NCBI RefSeq assembly: GCF_001552475.1
Contig: NZ_BCRG01000015.1
Coordinates: 1-64,000 of the forward strand
Direction of reading: 5' to 3'
From: Microbacterium oleivorans NBRC 103075
GTDB taxonomy: Bacteria > Actinomycetota > Actinomycetes > Actinomycetales > Microbacteriaceae
Length of the DNA stretch: 64,000 bases
The translations under genes and the position numbers were made by a program. How positions within the stretch are numbered: position 1 is the first letter of the stretch; the number at the start of each line of letters is the position of its first letter. The notes under the pieces are model-generated. The model was not told where the DNA came from, searched no databases, and saw only the letters and a program-made list of their open reading frames with translations. Shown here piece after piece: positions 53,092 through 61,356 of this stretch.

Positions 53092-54558
53092 GTGACCGAT
53101 CCGTTCGACGAGCCAGTCACGTCGGGAATGCTGGACGGTCGCTACGTCCTCGGCGCATGCGTCGGTCAGGGCGGCATGGCCCGGGTGTACCGGGCGGAAG
53201 ACGTGATCCTCGGTCGCACCGTCGCCATCAAGATCATGCGGTCGGAGGCGGAGAACCCCGCGATCCTGCCCCGGGCCCGCACCGAGATGTCGCTGCTCGC
53301 GTCGCTGAACCACCCCTCGCTCGTGACCCTGTTCGACGCCAAGATCGTGCCGGGTCAGCCCGAGTACCTCGTCATGGAGTTCGTTGAAGGCCGCTCTCTC
53401 GCGGCCGCCCTTCAGGATGGGCCGGTGGATGCCGCCGAGACCGCCGGCCTCGTCGGTGAACTCGCCGCGGGGCTCGACATCGTGCACCGCTCGGGCATCG
53501 TCCACCGAGACGTCAAGCCGTCGAACGTCCTTCTGGCCCCGTCGATCACTCCGGGCCGCGCGCACGCCGCAAAGCTCGCGGATTTCGGCGTTGCCTATCT
53601 CGCGGACAGCACCCGTCACACGACGCCGGGCACAGTCATCGGCACCGCCGCCTACCTCGCCCCCGAGCAGGTGCGAGGCGAACCTGCGGGGCCACCGGCC
53701 GACATCTACGCGCTGGGCCTTCTCGCTCTGGAGACGATCACCGGCGAACGGGCTTTCCCCGAGGCATCCGGAATCGGACGCGTGATGGCGCGCCTCGTGG
53801 AGTCGCCCGACATCCCCGCCTGGCTCGGCCCGGAGTGGTCCGCCCTGCTGGGTGCCATGATCGCGCGAGACCCCGCCACTCGACCGGCCGCGGCGGACGT
53901 CGCGCGGCGCGCTCGTTCGCTGCCGACCGACATCGTCCGGATGCCCCGTCCCACCGTCGCGGCGCTCGACGAGACGACGCAGGCCTGGTCCGCCGAGCCG
54001 ACCGTAGCGACTGCTGCGACCGCCGCCGCCGCTGCGGACTCCTTGTTCGACGAGGTCGAGCTGCCCACCTCCCGTCGCGCCGTCCGGTCTCACAGACGAA
54101 TGCGGCGGTCGCGGGCATGGATTCTCGCCGGCGCCGCCGGCGCAGTCATCGCCGTCCAGATCCTCGTCGGCGCGTGGTGGGCGAACGGAACGCCGGGCGG
54201 TCGCCCGGCCCCCGAGGAGACCGTCAGCGAGCCGACGAACCCCGCCCCCGCGGAACTCTTGGTGAACGGCGGCGATCAGGCCGTGGTGACCCTGGACACG
54301 GCCGATACCCGCGAGCCCGTGGCCACCGACACGACGCCCGCCGATCCCGACACCGCAACGACGGACACGAGCGGCTCCGATGAGGGGCCTGCCTCGACCC
54401 CACCGGCATCCGCCGACGAGGACAAGGTCCCCGGCCAGTCCGCACGCGAGAACGCCAACGAGAAGGCCCGGGAGAACGCGAACGAGAACTCTGCCGTCCG
54501 CGGAGGCTCCTCCAACGGGAACGGGAACGGCAACGGCAACGACAAGAAGAACGGCTGA
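53092..54558 (+). CDS. membrane Ser/Thr protein kinase (PknB-like)
   Basis: A 488-aa Hanks-type kinase. The catalytic domain is at residues 17-275: VGQGGMARVYRAED, Lys in VAIKIM, HRDVKPSN, DFGVAYL, and the APEQVRG activation-end motif. A membrane helix follows near 345-365 (AWILAGAAGAVIAVQILVGA). The outside part has a Thr/Pro-rich stretch and an Asn/Gly-rich end, with no PASTA repeats. FHA proteins of the secretion locus are possible readers of its phosphorylation. GTG 53092 follows CAGGAG; an upstream 22-codon ORF ends in a GTGA overlap with it. Confidence 0.93.
   Translation: MTDPFDEPVTSGMLDGRYVLGACVGQGGMARVYRAEDVILGRTVAIKIMRSEAENPAILPRARTEMSLLASLNHPSLVTLFDAKIVPGQPEYLVMEFVEGRSLAAALQDGPVDAAETAGLVGELAAGLDIVHRSGIVHRDVKPSNVLLAPSITPGRAHAAKLADFGVAYLADSTRHTTPGTVIGTAAYLAPEQVRGEPAGPPADIYALGLLALETITGERAFPEASGIGRVMARLVESPDIPAWLGPEWSALLGAMIARDPATRPAAADVARRARSLPTDIVRMPRPTVAALDETTQAWSAEPTVATAATAAAAADSLFDEVELPTSRRAVRSHRRMRRSRAWILAGAAGAVIAVQILVGAWWANGTPGGRPAPEETVSEPTNPAPAELLVNGGDQAVVTLDTADTREPVATDTTPADPDTATTDTSGSDEGPASTPPASADEDKVPGQSARENANEKARENANENSAVRGGSSNGNGNGNGNDKKNG
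54497..54547 (+). repeat. Asn/Gly hexamer repeats encoding the kinase tail
   Basis: GGGAAC/GGCAAC units repeated several times in frame, encoding alternating Asn-Gly ahead of the kinase C-terminus (DKKNG). A slippage-prone low-complexity tract. Confidence 0.6.
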
Positions 54559-54624
54559 GTCCCGTCACACGCCGTTATCGTGCGTCATCTCCGGTCATCG
54601 CCCGGAGGGATGTCCGCGGCCCGG

Positions 54625-54713
54625 GTTAGCGTGAGGCCATCGCGACGGTCCGGGTGGTCCCGGGCACCGGTTCATACCCGGGTGTGCAGCGGGTTCGACT
54701 CCCGCCGTCGCGT
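54625..54713 (+). ncRNA. tRNA-like element with CAU anticodon-like loop
   Basis: A TAGCGT -10 box (54626-54631) is followed by a 72-nt cloverleaf-like sequence at 54641-54712. It has a 7-bp acceptor CGCGACG/CGTCGCG, a perfect T-arm GCGGG-TTCGACT-CCCGC (54689-54705), and a loop TTCATAC with CAT in the anticodon position on a 4-bp stem. The D-arm is abnormal: position 8 is G rather than U, its loop is only six bases, and no A14 is present. No CCA is encoded. It could be a tRNA remnant, a tRNA mimic or an unusual small RNA. It does not look like a normal initiator or elongator tRNA-Met. Confidence 0.4.
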
Positions 54714-54806
54714 CGAAGTCGGCGGCATCGCTCCGCCACCGACGGTGCCGGGCCTCCGACCCGCCCCGCGGGTGCGGGAGAGCGTCGAGGGCCACCTGCC
54801 CTCCTC

Positions 54807-54812
54807 TACGAT
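54807..54812 (+). promoter_or_regulatory. leaderless -10 box, GntR gene
   Basis: TACGAT six bases before the ATG at 54819. Confidence 0.5.
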
Positions 54813-54818
54813 GGGCAA

Positions 54819-55589
54819 ATGATCCCGTCAGGTCCTTCCTCGGATCCGACTGCGTCGTCGCCGCGGCCGTCGCAGACCGACATCGTCGTCGCATCCATCC
54901 TGTCGATGGTCGAATCCGGGAAGCTGCGCCCCGGCGATCGTCTGCCCATCGAGAAGGACCTTGCCGAGCAGATCGGTGTCTCGCGCGGTTCGTTGCGCGA
55001 AGGGGTCCGAGCGTTGGCTGTCCTGGGCGTCGTCGAGACCCGGCAGGGCGACGGCACGTACATCACCGCCCTGGATGCCGCGAAGCTGCTGGGGCCTCTG
55101 ACCTGGTTCGCCGATCGGCAGATGGATGCGGAACCCGCCCAGCTGCTGAACGTGCGTCGCGTGCTCGAAGCCGAGAGCGCGGCGCTCGCGGCCCGCGTGG
55201 CCACTGAGGAGGAGATCGCCGAGATGAGTGCCGCGCTCGACCGGGTCGACGTCCTTCTCGACGCCGGGGCCGAGCAGAGCGACATCGGCGCGATCATCGA
55301 CGTCGACACGCAGTTCCATCGGTTGATCGCTCAGTCCAGCGGCAACCCGCTCCTCGCGGCCCTCGTGAATTCGCTCGCCGGGCACACCTACCGCACCCGC
55401 GTCTGGCGTGCGCTCGAAGAGCGCGGCGCCACCGCCGCCACGCAGGCCGAGCATCGCGGCATCCTGGACGAGATCGCACGTCACGACTCCGATCGAGCGC
55501 GGATGCGGATGCATGTGCACCTGCTCGCGGTCGAGGACTTCGCGGAATCTCGCGGGCGGGAGCGGGCTGCCGAGGATCAGTCGTCCTGA
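54819..55589 (+). CDS. GntR/FadR-family transcriptional regulator
   Basis: A 256-aa regulator. The winged helix is at about 20-85 (VESGKLRPGDRLPIEKDLAE, VSRGSLREGVRALAVLGVVE, RQGDGTYIT). The FCD ligand domain is at about 100-240 with metal-binding positions in DVDTQFHRLIAQSSGN and HRGILDEIARHD. FadR-type proteins sense small organic acids or sugars. It converges on an aldo/keto reductase gene 71 bp away, but no operon partner shows its target. The leaderless start fits the conserved N-terminus. Confidence 0.92.
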   Translation: MIPSGPSSDPTASSPRPSQTDIVVASILSMVESGKLRPGDRLPIEKDLAEQIGVSRGSLREGVRALAVLGVVETRQGDGTYITALDAAKLLGPLTWFADRQMDAEPAQLLNVRRVLEAESAALAARVATEEEIAEMSAALDRVDVLLDAGAEQSDIGAIIDVDTQFHRLIAQSSGNPLLAALVNSLAGHTYRTRVWRALEERGATAATQAEHRGILDEIARHDSDRARMRMHVHLLAVEDFAESRGRERAAEDQSS

Positions 55590-55660
55590 TCGCGACGTCC
55601 GACCCCGTTGACACGCAGCGATGCGGGACTCGGCGGTCGCGAAAGCGTCGGCCATAACCG

Positions 55661-56659
55661 TCAGGCGGCACCCACGGGGTCCGGGGCGAGGCCCGCCTCA
55701 GCGAGCTCGGCCCACAGGTCTTCGGGGATGAGCGACGTCCGCCGTTCGATGCTGCTCTCGACGTGCGCGACGCTGCGCATGCCGATGACGGTCGAGACGA
55801 CGGCGGGATGCCGCAGCGGGTACTGCACCGCTGCGGACGGGAGATCGACGCCATGGGCGTGGCAGATCGCGGCGAGCCGCTCTGCCCGCTCGCGGACCTC
55901 GTCGGAGGCGGGCGCGTAGTCGAAGTGCGCGTCGGGCCGGATCTGAGCCGAGCTGAGCAGTCCGGAGTTGTAGACGCCGGCGGCGACGATCGCGACGCCT
56001 CGCCGGAGCGCGAGGGGCATCAGATCGGCCAGTGCCGTCTGAACCAGCAACGTGAACCGACCCGCGAGCATCACCACGTCGATGTCGTGCGCCTGGATGA
56101 ACCGAGCTGGCATCGCCGACTGGTTCATCCCCGCGCCGATCGCGCGGACGACGCCCTGCTCGCGGAGTTCGATGAGCGCCGGCAACGCTTCGCGGGTGGC
56201 CTGCTCTTCGTGGTCGTCCGGATCGTGCAGGTAGACGATGTCGATCCGGTCCGTGCCGAGACGGGCGAGGCTGGCCTCGATCGAGCGCTTCACACCGTCA
56301 GCTGAGAAGTCCCACTCACGACGGACGGATGCCGGCACAACGAAACCCTGATCGTCCTGACGATCTGCCGTATCGGGGCTGTCGACGAGCAGTCGGCCGA
56401 CCTTCGTCGAAATGACGACGTCATCGCGGGGCGTTCCGGCCAGCGCAGCCCCCAGCCGGCGCTCGGAGAGGCCGAGGCCGTAGTGCGGAGCTGTGTCGAA
56501 GTACGTGACTCCCGCGGCCAAGGCTGCGTGTACCGCCGCGGTCGACTCCTCGTCGGTCGTCCGACGATTGAGGTTGCCGAGTTGCGCGGCGCCGAAACCG
56601 ACATCGCTGACGGGGAGATGCCCCCTGATGGATCGCGTGGCGAGGGAGAGGGCGGTCAT
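55661..56659 (-). CDS. aldo/keto reductase, D-threo-aldose/L-fucose dehydrogenase-like
   Basis: A 332-aa NAD(P)-dependent oxidoreductase with a TIM barrel. Catalytic Asp and Tyr lie in YFDTAPHYGLGLSERRLG, Lys in VVISTKVGRLL and His in IVYLHDPDD. The pattern, including FVVPASVRREWDFSADGVKR and ALPALIELREQGVVRAIGAG, matches the L-fucose/D-threo-aldose 1-dehydrogenase branch, which acts on free sugars. No sugar transport gene is adjacent. The ATG at 56659 lacks a clear ribosome site. Confidence 0.87.
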   Translation of the reverse strand: MTALSLATRSIRGHLPVSDVGFGAAQLGNLNRRTTDEESTAAVHAALAAGVTYFDTAPHYGLGLSERRLGAALAGTPRDDVVISTKVGRLLVDSPDTADRQDDQGFVVPASVRREWDFSADGVKRSIEASLARLGTDRIDIVYLHDPDDHEEQATREALPALIELREQGVVRAIGAGMNQSAMPARFIQAHDIDVVMLAGRFTLLVQTALADLMPLALRRGVAIVAAGVYNSGLLSSAQIRPDAHFDYAPASDEVRERAERLAAICHAHGVDLPSAAVQYPLRHPAVVSTVIGMRSVAHVESSIERRTSLIPEDLWAELAEAGLAPDPVGAA

Positions 56660-56855
56660 CCGGTCATCGATTCTTTCGTTGTCGGCTGAGCGGGCGGCGC
56701 GGGGCGGCATTACCGCGGCGGCGAGCCGATTCATCCAATGTATGAGCCGAACGCTACCAGGAAGGCGTGTTTTCGCGGGAATAGTCCGCAGTGACGTACG
56801 AATACATCGGACCTCTTGTCCGCGTCTGACGCGGCGGACAGTTCGCTGCCTGCCT

Positions 56856-57485
56856 TCAGGCGCCGGGGTACCGCTCACCGACGGGCACCTCGACCGCGAG
56901 CACATTGCCGGGCTGCGCCAGAGGGCAGGCCCACGCCGGGTCGTAGGCGCACGACGGGTTGTAGGCGAAGTTGAAGTCGAGCACGATCGTTCCGGCCGCG
57001 GCATCCGAGCCGAGATCCGCACCCTTGATCGTGTCGATGAGGTAGCGGCCGCCCCCGTAGGTTCCCTCAGGGCGTCCCGCCAACGCATCGCGCACAGGGA
57101 TGAAGAGACCGCCGCCGTACGTCGTGAGGCGCCACACGTCCAGCGTTCCCACCTCCGGAACCTCCACAAGGGCGATCCGCTCGAAGGGCACCACCCCGTC
57201 CGTGCCCGTCGCGAACTCGAACCCGCCGGGCTCGGCTGGCAGGAGCGGCAACTCGAACCGCCAGTCGGGGTCGTACGCCGCGATCGGTACGCCGGTGAAG
57301 TCGGGACGCACCTCCGGCAGGAGGGGGGTTGCGGGGTGCGTCGCGAGCATGTCGTCGCGTCCGCGCTGCCACCGCGCGTGGCCCTCCTCCGGACTCGCAG
57401 CTTGTCGAACGTCCGCGTAGAGGGCGAAGACGCGTCGACGCCAGTCGACGACATCGGTGGCGGTTCGGGCAGCCGTGGGGATCAT
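56856..57485 (-). CDS. DUF1684 family protein
   Basis: A 209-aa soluble protein with the full family signature: GGGRYLIDTIKGADLG, then IVLDFNFAYNPSCAYDPAWA and CPLAQPGNVLAVEVPVGER. Function is unestablished. TAGCCT lies six bases before the ATG at 57485. The 196-bp gap between it and the aldo/keto reductase gene shows no other ORF that I would call. Confidence 0.9.
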   Translation of the reverse strand: MIPTAARTATDVVDWRRRVFALYADVRQAASPEEGHARWQRGRDDMLATHPATPLLPEVRPDFTGVPIAAYDPDWRFELPLLPAEPGGFEFATGTDGVVPFERIALVEVPEVGTLDVWRLTTYGGGLFIPVRDALAGRPEGTYGGGRYLIDTIKGADLGSDAAAGTIVLDFNFAYNPSCAYDPAWACPLAQPGNVLAVEVPVGERYPGA

Positions 57486-57491
57486 CGGCTC

Positions 57492-57497
57492 AGGCTA
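57492..57497 (-). promoter_or_regulatory. leaderless -10 box, DUF1684 gene
   Basis: Minus-strand TAGCCT six bases before the ATG at 57485. Confidence 0.5.
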
Positions 57498-57551
57498 CGC
57501 GCCTTCGCTTCGAATCGGGCCGGACCCCTCCCCGAGAGCACGCGGCGCGCG

Positions 57552-57570
57552 TAGCCTCGCGGGAAGGAGG
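57552..57570 (+). promoter_or_regulatory. promoter and ribosome site of lipoprotein gene
   Basis: TAGCCT at 57552-57557 and AAGGAGG at 57564-57570, six bases before the ATG at 57577. This unit has a short leader with a strong ribosome site, unlike its leaderless divergent neighbour. Confidence 0.5.
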
Positions 57571-57576
57571 TGCTCC

Positions 57577-57996
57577 ATGCGCACACATCCCTCGATGTTC
57601 GCGGCAGCCATCGTGTGCGCTGCGCTCACCCTCACCGCCTGCGCAACGGAAGGAACCGCGATGCCCGAGTCCGACGGGCCAGCCCCCTCGAGCCGCCCGC
57701 CATTCCTGCGGGCCAGTCCCACCCCGCTCGTCCCGACCGGAGCTCCTGCCGAGGTTCCCGAGGCCAAGTGGAAGGCGCTCGTCGCTGATCTCGCGGCGCG
57801 AGGGGTGTCGGGTGAGCCGACCCTGGTCACCGCGGAACGCGTCGAGTTCGCCAACGGTTCGCTGGGGTGCCCCCAGCCGGGCATGTCATACACGCAGGCT
57901 CTCGTGGACGGCTACCGCGTCATCGTCCGGGCGGACGACCGCACGTTCGACTATCGATTCGGCCGCGGCGACGATCCTCTGCTCTGCGAACGCTGA
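57577..57996 (+). CDS. small lipoprotein
   Basis: A 139-aa exported lipoprotein. The signal sequence is MRTHPSMFAAAIVCAALTLT with lipobox LTAC. A Pro/Ser-rich spacer follows, then a domain of about 85 residues (KWKALVADLAARGVSGEPTL, ANGSLGCPQPGMSYTQALVD, FDYRFGRGDDPLLCE). Two cysteines in that domain (GCPQ and LLCE) could form a disulfide. The domain resembles small actinobacterial envelope proteins of unknown function. Confidence 0.83.
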   Translation: MRTHPSMFAAAIVCAALTLTACATEGTAMPESDGPAPSSRPPFLRASPTPLVPTGAPAEVPEAKWKALVADLAARGVSGEPTLVTAERVEFANGSLGCPQPGMSYTQALVDGYRVIVRADDRTFDYRFGRGDDPLLCER

Positions 57997-58009
57997 CGAC
58001 GGATGCCGA

Positions 58010-58043
58010 AAGGGGCGGCGCGTCTCTCGACGCACCGCCCCTT
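58010..58043. terminator. bidirectional terminator between lipoprotein and subtilase genes
   Basis: A stem AAGGGGCGG/CCGCCCCTT extended, after a C/A mismatch, by GCGT/ACGC, with a 6-nt loop. It lies 13 bases after the lipoprotein stop and 14 bases from the subtilase stop. Confidence 0.7.
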
Positions 58044-58057
58044 CCTCTGGGGGGGTG

Positions 58058-61000
58058 TTACTTGGTCTTCACGAGCAGGGCCTCATCGGCCCCCGACTCG
58101 TTATCGACCACGACCACCATGGCGCCGAGCGGCTTCTGCACGGCGAACGCCGAGGCATCCGTCCGCACCGTCACCGAGGCCTTGCCGCCCCGGGGGACGA
58201 CCTCGTACTGACCGTTGCTGAACGCCGGGTTGCTCGGGTCGTACGTCGCCTTTCCGTCGAACGCGTCGCTTCCGTCCGTGGTTCCGCTGAACGACTGCAC
58301 CGTGTAGTCGAACGGACCCGTGATGCCCAGATCGGCGAGGTTGACCGGCAACAGGATCGTGCTGCTGTCCGTCGGCGCCTGAGCGAGGAATCCGCTCGGT
58401 GCGATCGCGCCGGTCTTGACGTTCTGGACGAACACCTCGGCGACACCGTCGACGTCACCCGCGCGGACCGCACCGGAGTCGTAGGAGAGGACGACCCAGT
58501 CCGGCTTACCGTCACGGTCGGAGTCGATCACGACGTCGAACTCATTGGATGCCGCGTTGGACCACCGCGAGTGCGTGTTCACGGCGAAGACGGCCAGCTG
58601 GTCTCCTTCTGCCGTCGCGAACGACTGAACGCCGGCGGCGCGCAGGTCGTACCCGGTGTCGGTGATCGTCTTCGGGGCATCCTTCTTGTCCGACAGACCC
58701 CACGTGTAGACGTCGGCTGCCGCATCGAGTGCACCCTTGCGGTTCTTCAGATCGAGAGTGCGGTCACCGTCGGTGACGCGTCCACGAGTGCTGAGCGAGC
58801 CCTTCACCGTCACGTCGCTGTTGGAGCGCGGGACGAGGAGGTAGGGCACCCGCAGCGTCGAGCCGGGCGCCGTGAGCACGACGTCGCCCGAGACCTCGGA
58901 GAACGAGAACTGGTCGTCCGCGGAGAGCGAGCCGGGCACCGACGATGCCCCGATCGAGACCGAGACGCGGAAGGTTTCGGTACGCCCGGGACGGACGGTC
59001 ACCTTCTTCGTGCTCGTCGTGACCTTCGCCTTGAGCGACTGCGACGACGGTGCGGTCGAGACGGTGAACGTCACCGGCTTCTTACCGTCGTTGCGGACGG
59101 TGACCTTCTTCGTTCCACCGAGCGTCTTGGTCGACTCGTCGAACCCGAAGCTCAGTGCCGTCTCGCGCATCCGCCCGCTGTCGGTCCGGAAGCTGTCACC
59201 CGTCGCCGTCACCTTCGTCGCCACCGCCTGCGCCGTGTCGACGAGACCGACACCACCGCGGGTCGGATCGATGCCGGCGACACCCTTGGGGTCAGCGGTG
59301 GATACGAGAGCAGCCGAGATCTGCTCGGTGTTCCACGAAGGGTGCGCCTGCACCGTGAGAGCGGCGACGCCGGCCACGTGCGGTGCGGCCATGGAGGTTC
59401 CCGACAGGACTGCCGAATCGCTTCCGGTGCCGACCGCGACGGAAGAGATCGACACTCCCGGGGCCGCGACGTCGGGGCTGATCGAGCTGTCACCGCTGCG
59501 CGGACCGGACGAGCTGAACGACGCGTAGCCGCGGAAGGCGGGGTTCGCGATCTTCTGCGCCTTGACCGTCACCGTGGCACCGTTCGTGAATGCCGCGCCG
59601 GCCGAGGAGGGGACGCCGAAGAACGGGATCGTCACCTCGTAGGGCGTCCCATCGTCGGGGTTCTCGGCGATGACGCCCTCGTACGGCGGCAGGTCATCGG
59701 TCGAGTTGACCATCAGGACGGCTGCCGCACCGGCCTGCTGACCGAAGATCGGCTTGGCCGCACGGGCGCACGTGCCGCGGGCAGTGACGGCGATCTGACC
59801 GCCTCCGCTCGTGACACCGACGCGGGTGTAGTCGGATGCCGCGCATCCGAGCGACTCGTTCGCGGTCGTCGCGGGGTCGTCGGTGAGCCGCACGACCTTC
59901 AGGGCGCCGAGGCCTTCGAGCGACGCGCCGTTGGCGTTGATCGCCTCGATGGTCTTGCCACCGACAGTGAGAGCGGCGCCGGGGAACGACGCGGTGCTGT
60001 CGATCGCGGACACGGCGATCACGCCGTCGCCGCTGCCCGGGGAGCCGGTGAGGTAGGGGCTCGGACCGGAGTTGCCGGCCGAGGCCACCACGACGACGCC
60101 CGCGCCGACGGCGTTGGCCGCCGCGACGGCGCTCGGGTCGTCACCCGTTCCGAACGAGGAGCCGAGCGACATGTTGATGACGTCCATGCCGTTGTCGACG
60201 GCCCAATCGATGGCTTGGATGGTCATCTCGGTCGAGCCGTCGCAGCCGAACACGCGGACGGCGTACAAGTCGGCCTGCGGCGCGACGCCGGGGCCGATGC
60301 CGAACGTCGTGGACGCGGTCTTCGCGTTGTACGGGCCCTTGTAGGTGGAACCGTCAGGGAGGACACCGGAGCCGCCGGTGGTGCCGGCGACGTGCGAGCC
60401 GTGGCCTTCGCAGTCGAGGGGGTTCGCGTCGGGCTTCGGGATCAGGGCGTCGCCCGTGCCGGACGGGTTGTAGTCGTCGCCCACGAGGTCGATGCCGCCC
60501 TTGACACGGGGAGCCTTCGGACCGAACAGGGCGGGGTCTGCCGGCTGATCGGACGTCGCGGCTGCGGCTTCGTATGCGGCGACGGTGCCGGGCCCACCGA
60601 ATCCCGCGTGCGTGTAGTCGATACCGGTGTCGATGATCGCGACCTTGACGTTCTTGCCCGTGTAGCCGGTGCTCTGCCACACCTGGGGAACCCCGAGGAA
60701 CGGGACGGAGACGGAGTTGTCGATCTCGTGCCGGACGACGGGGTGGACGGCCACGACTCCGGGAAGCGCAGCGACGTCGTCGAGCTGCCCGGTGGGAACG
60801 GTGGCCTGGATGCCGTTGTAGGCGGACTGCATCTGCGCGCGGATCTTCCCGCCGCGCTGGGTGATGCCGGAGCGGATCGCGTCCTGCGCCGCCTTGAGGT
60901 CCTTCTTCACATCGGTGCGCTCGCGCTTGCTGAGCGAGCGACCTTCTTCCGCTTCGACGACGGCGACGGGGTCGCCCTCCATCTCGATGACGACCGAGAC

Positions 61001-61171
61001 CTGCCGATCGGGGTCGATCGCTCCGGCCGAGAAGGAGCTGTCGAGCGTGCCGCTCGACGTGCTCCGTTCGAATCGGGCGGTGGGGTCATCGTCGGGTGTT
61101 GCGGCGAGCGCCGCGGTCGTGGGCAGCGAGAGCGCGAGGACGCCCGCGACCGCCAGTATGCGTCGGTGCAA
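58058..61171 (-). CDS. secreted subtilisin-like serine protease (S8, Vpr-like)
   Basis: About 1037 aa, exported. The signal peptide (RRILAVAGVLALSLPTTAAL, cut near ALA) is followed by an I9-type propeptide to about residue 145. The S8 catalytic domain has Asp180 in IIDTGIDYTH, His near 258 in GHGSHVAGT and Ser near 592 in GTSMAAPHVAG. A PA domain (about 400-520) is inserted before the Ser, as in Vpr-type enzymes. Beta-rich Fn3-like domains follow. It lacks the membrane anchor of mycosins and is not near the secretion locus. The start is uncertain: TTG 61171 gives a good signal peptide; GTG 61210 is an alternative. Confidence 0.9.
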   Translation of the reverse strand: MHRRILAVAGVLALSLPTTAALAATPDDDPTARFERSTSSGTLDSSFSAGAIDPDRQVSVVIEMEGDPVAVVEAEEGRSLSKRERTDVKKDLKAAQDAIRSGITQRGGKIRAQMQSAYNGIQATVPTGQLDDVAALPGVVAVHPVVRHEIDNSVSVPFLGVPQVWQSTGYTGKNVKVAIIDTGIDYTHAGFGGPGTVAAYEAAAATSDQPADPALFGPKAPRVKGGIDLVGDDYNPSGTGDALIPKPDANPLDCEGHGSHVAGTTGGSGVLPDGSTYKGPYNAKTASTTFGIGPGVAPQADLYAVRVFGCDGSTEMTIQAIDWAVDNGMDVINMSLGSSFGTGDDPSAVAAANAVGAGVVVVASAGNSGPSPYLTGSPGSGDGVIAVSAIDSTASFPGAALTVGGKTIEAINANGASLEGLGALKVVRLTDDPATTANESLGCAASDYTRVGVTSGGGQIAVTARGTCARAAKPIFGQQAGAAAVLMVNSTDDLPPYEGVIAENPDDGTPYEVTIPFFGVPSSAGAAFTNGATVTVKAQKIANPAFRGYASFSSSGPRSGDSSISPDVAAPGVSISSVAVGTGSDSAVLSGTSMAAPHVAGVAALTVQAHPSWNTEQISAALVSTADPKGVAGIDPTRGGVGLVDTAQAVATKVTATGDSFRTDSGRMRETALSFGFDESTKTLGGTKKVTVRNDGKKPVTFTVSTAPSSQSLKAKVTTSTKKVTVRPGRTETFRVSVSIGASSVPGSLSADDQFSFSEVSGDVVLTAPGSTLRVPYLLVPRSNSDVTVKGSLSTRGRVTDGDRTLDLKNRKGALDAAADVYTWGLSDKKDAPKTITDTGYDLRAAGVQSFATAEGDQLAVFAVNTHSRWSNAASNEFDVVIDSDRDGKPDWVVLSYDSGAVRAGDVDGVAEVFVQNVKTGAIAPSGFLAQAPTDSSTILLPVNLADLGITGPFDYTVQSFSGTTDGSDAFDGKATYDPSNPAFSNGQYEVVPRGGKASVTVRTDASAFAVQKPLGAMVVVVDNESGADEALLVKTK

Positions 61172-61256
61172 GGGGGGACCGCCTTTCCTTCTGGGAAGAG
61201 CGCTCGGCACAGATGACGGTTCATCCGAGTCGAATGCCGCGGCCGAGGCTGATAGG

Positions 61257-61262
61257 AGGCTA
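61257..61262 (-). promoter_or_regulatory. -10 box of subtilase gene
   Basis: Minus-strand TAGCCT; transcription would begin near 61250, giving a leader of about 80 nt to the TTG at 61171. Nothing else is recognised in 61172-61356. Confidence 0.35.
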
Positions 61263-61356
61263 TGCACGCCCTGACGATCTCCCAAGAGGTAGTTGCTCAG
61301 ATGAGAAGATCCTCACGCGCGTTCAGGAGATGCGCGTCCCTTTCCGTGGCTACGAC

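Noticed and set aside
54380..54560. CRISPR-like repetition near the kinase C-terminus
   Set aside because: The repeats are in-frame hexamers encoding Asn-Gly and ENANE-type runs, without spacers.
54641..54713. Functional tRNA-Met or tRNA-Ile2 gene
   Set aside because: The CAU loop fits, but G8, a missing A14 and a six-base D-loop are not compatible with a standard tRNA, so it is reported as tRNA-like only.
58058..61171. Subtilase as the mycosin (MycP) of the secretion locus
   Set aside because: It has a PA domain, large C-terminal beta domains and no C-terminal membrane anchor, and it is 39 kb from the locus; it is Vpr-like.
57329..61216. 1295-codon open frame on the plus strand
   Set aside because: It is antisense to the subtilase gene, has Arg/Asp/Gly-rich low-complexity translation, no domain and no ribosome site. 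It is an artefact of high GC.
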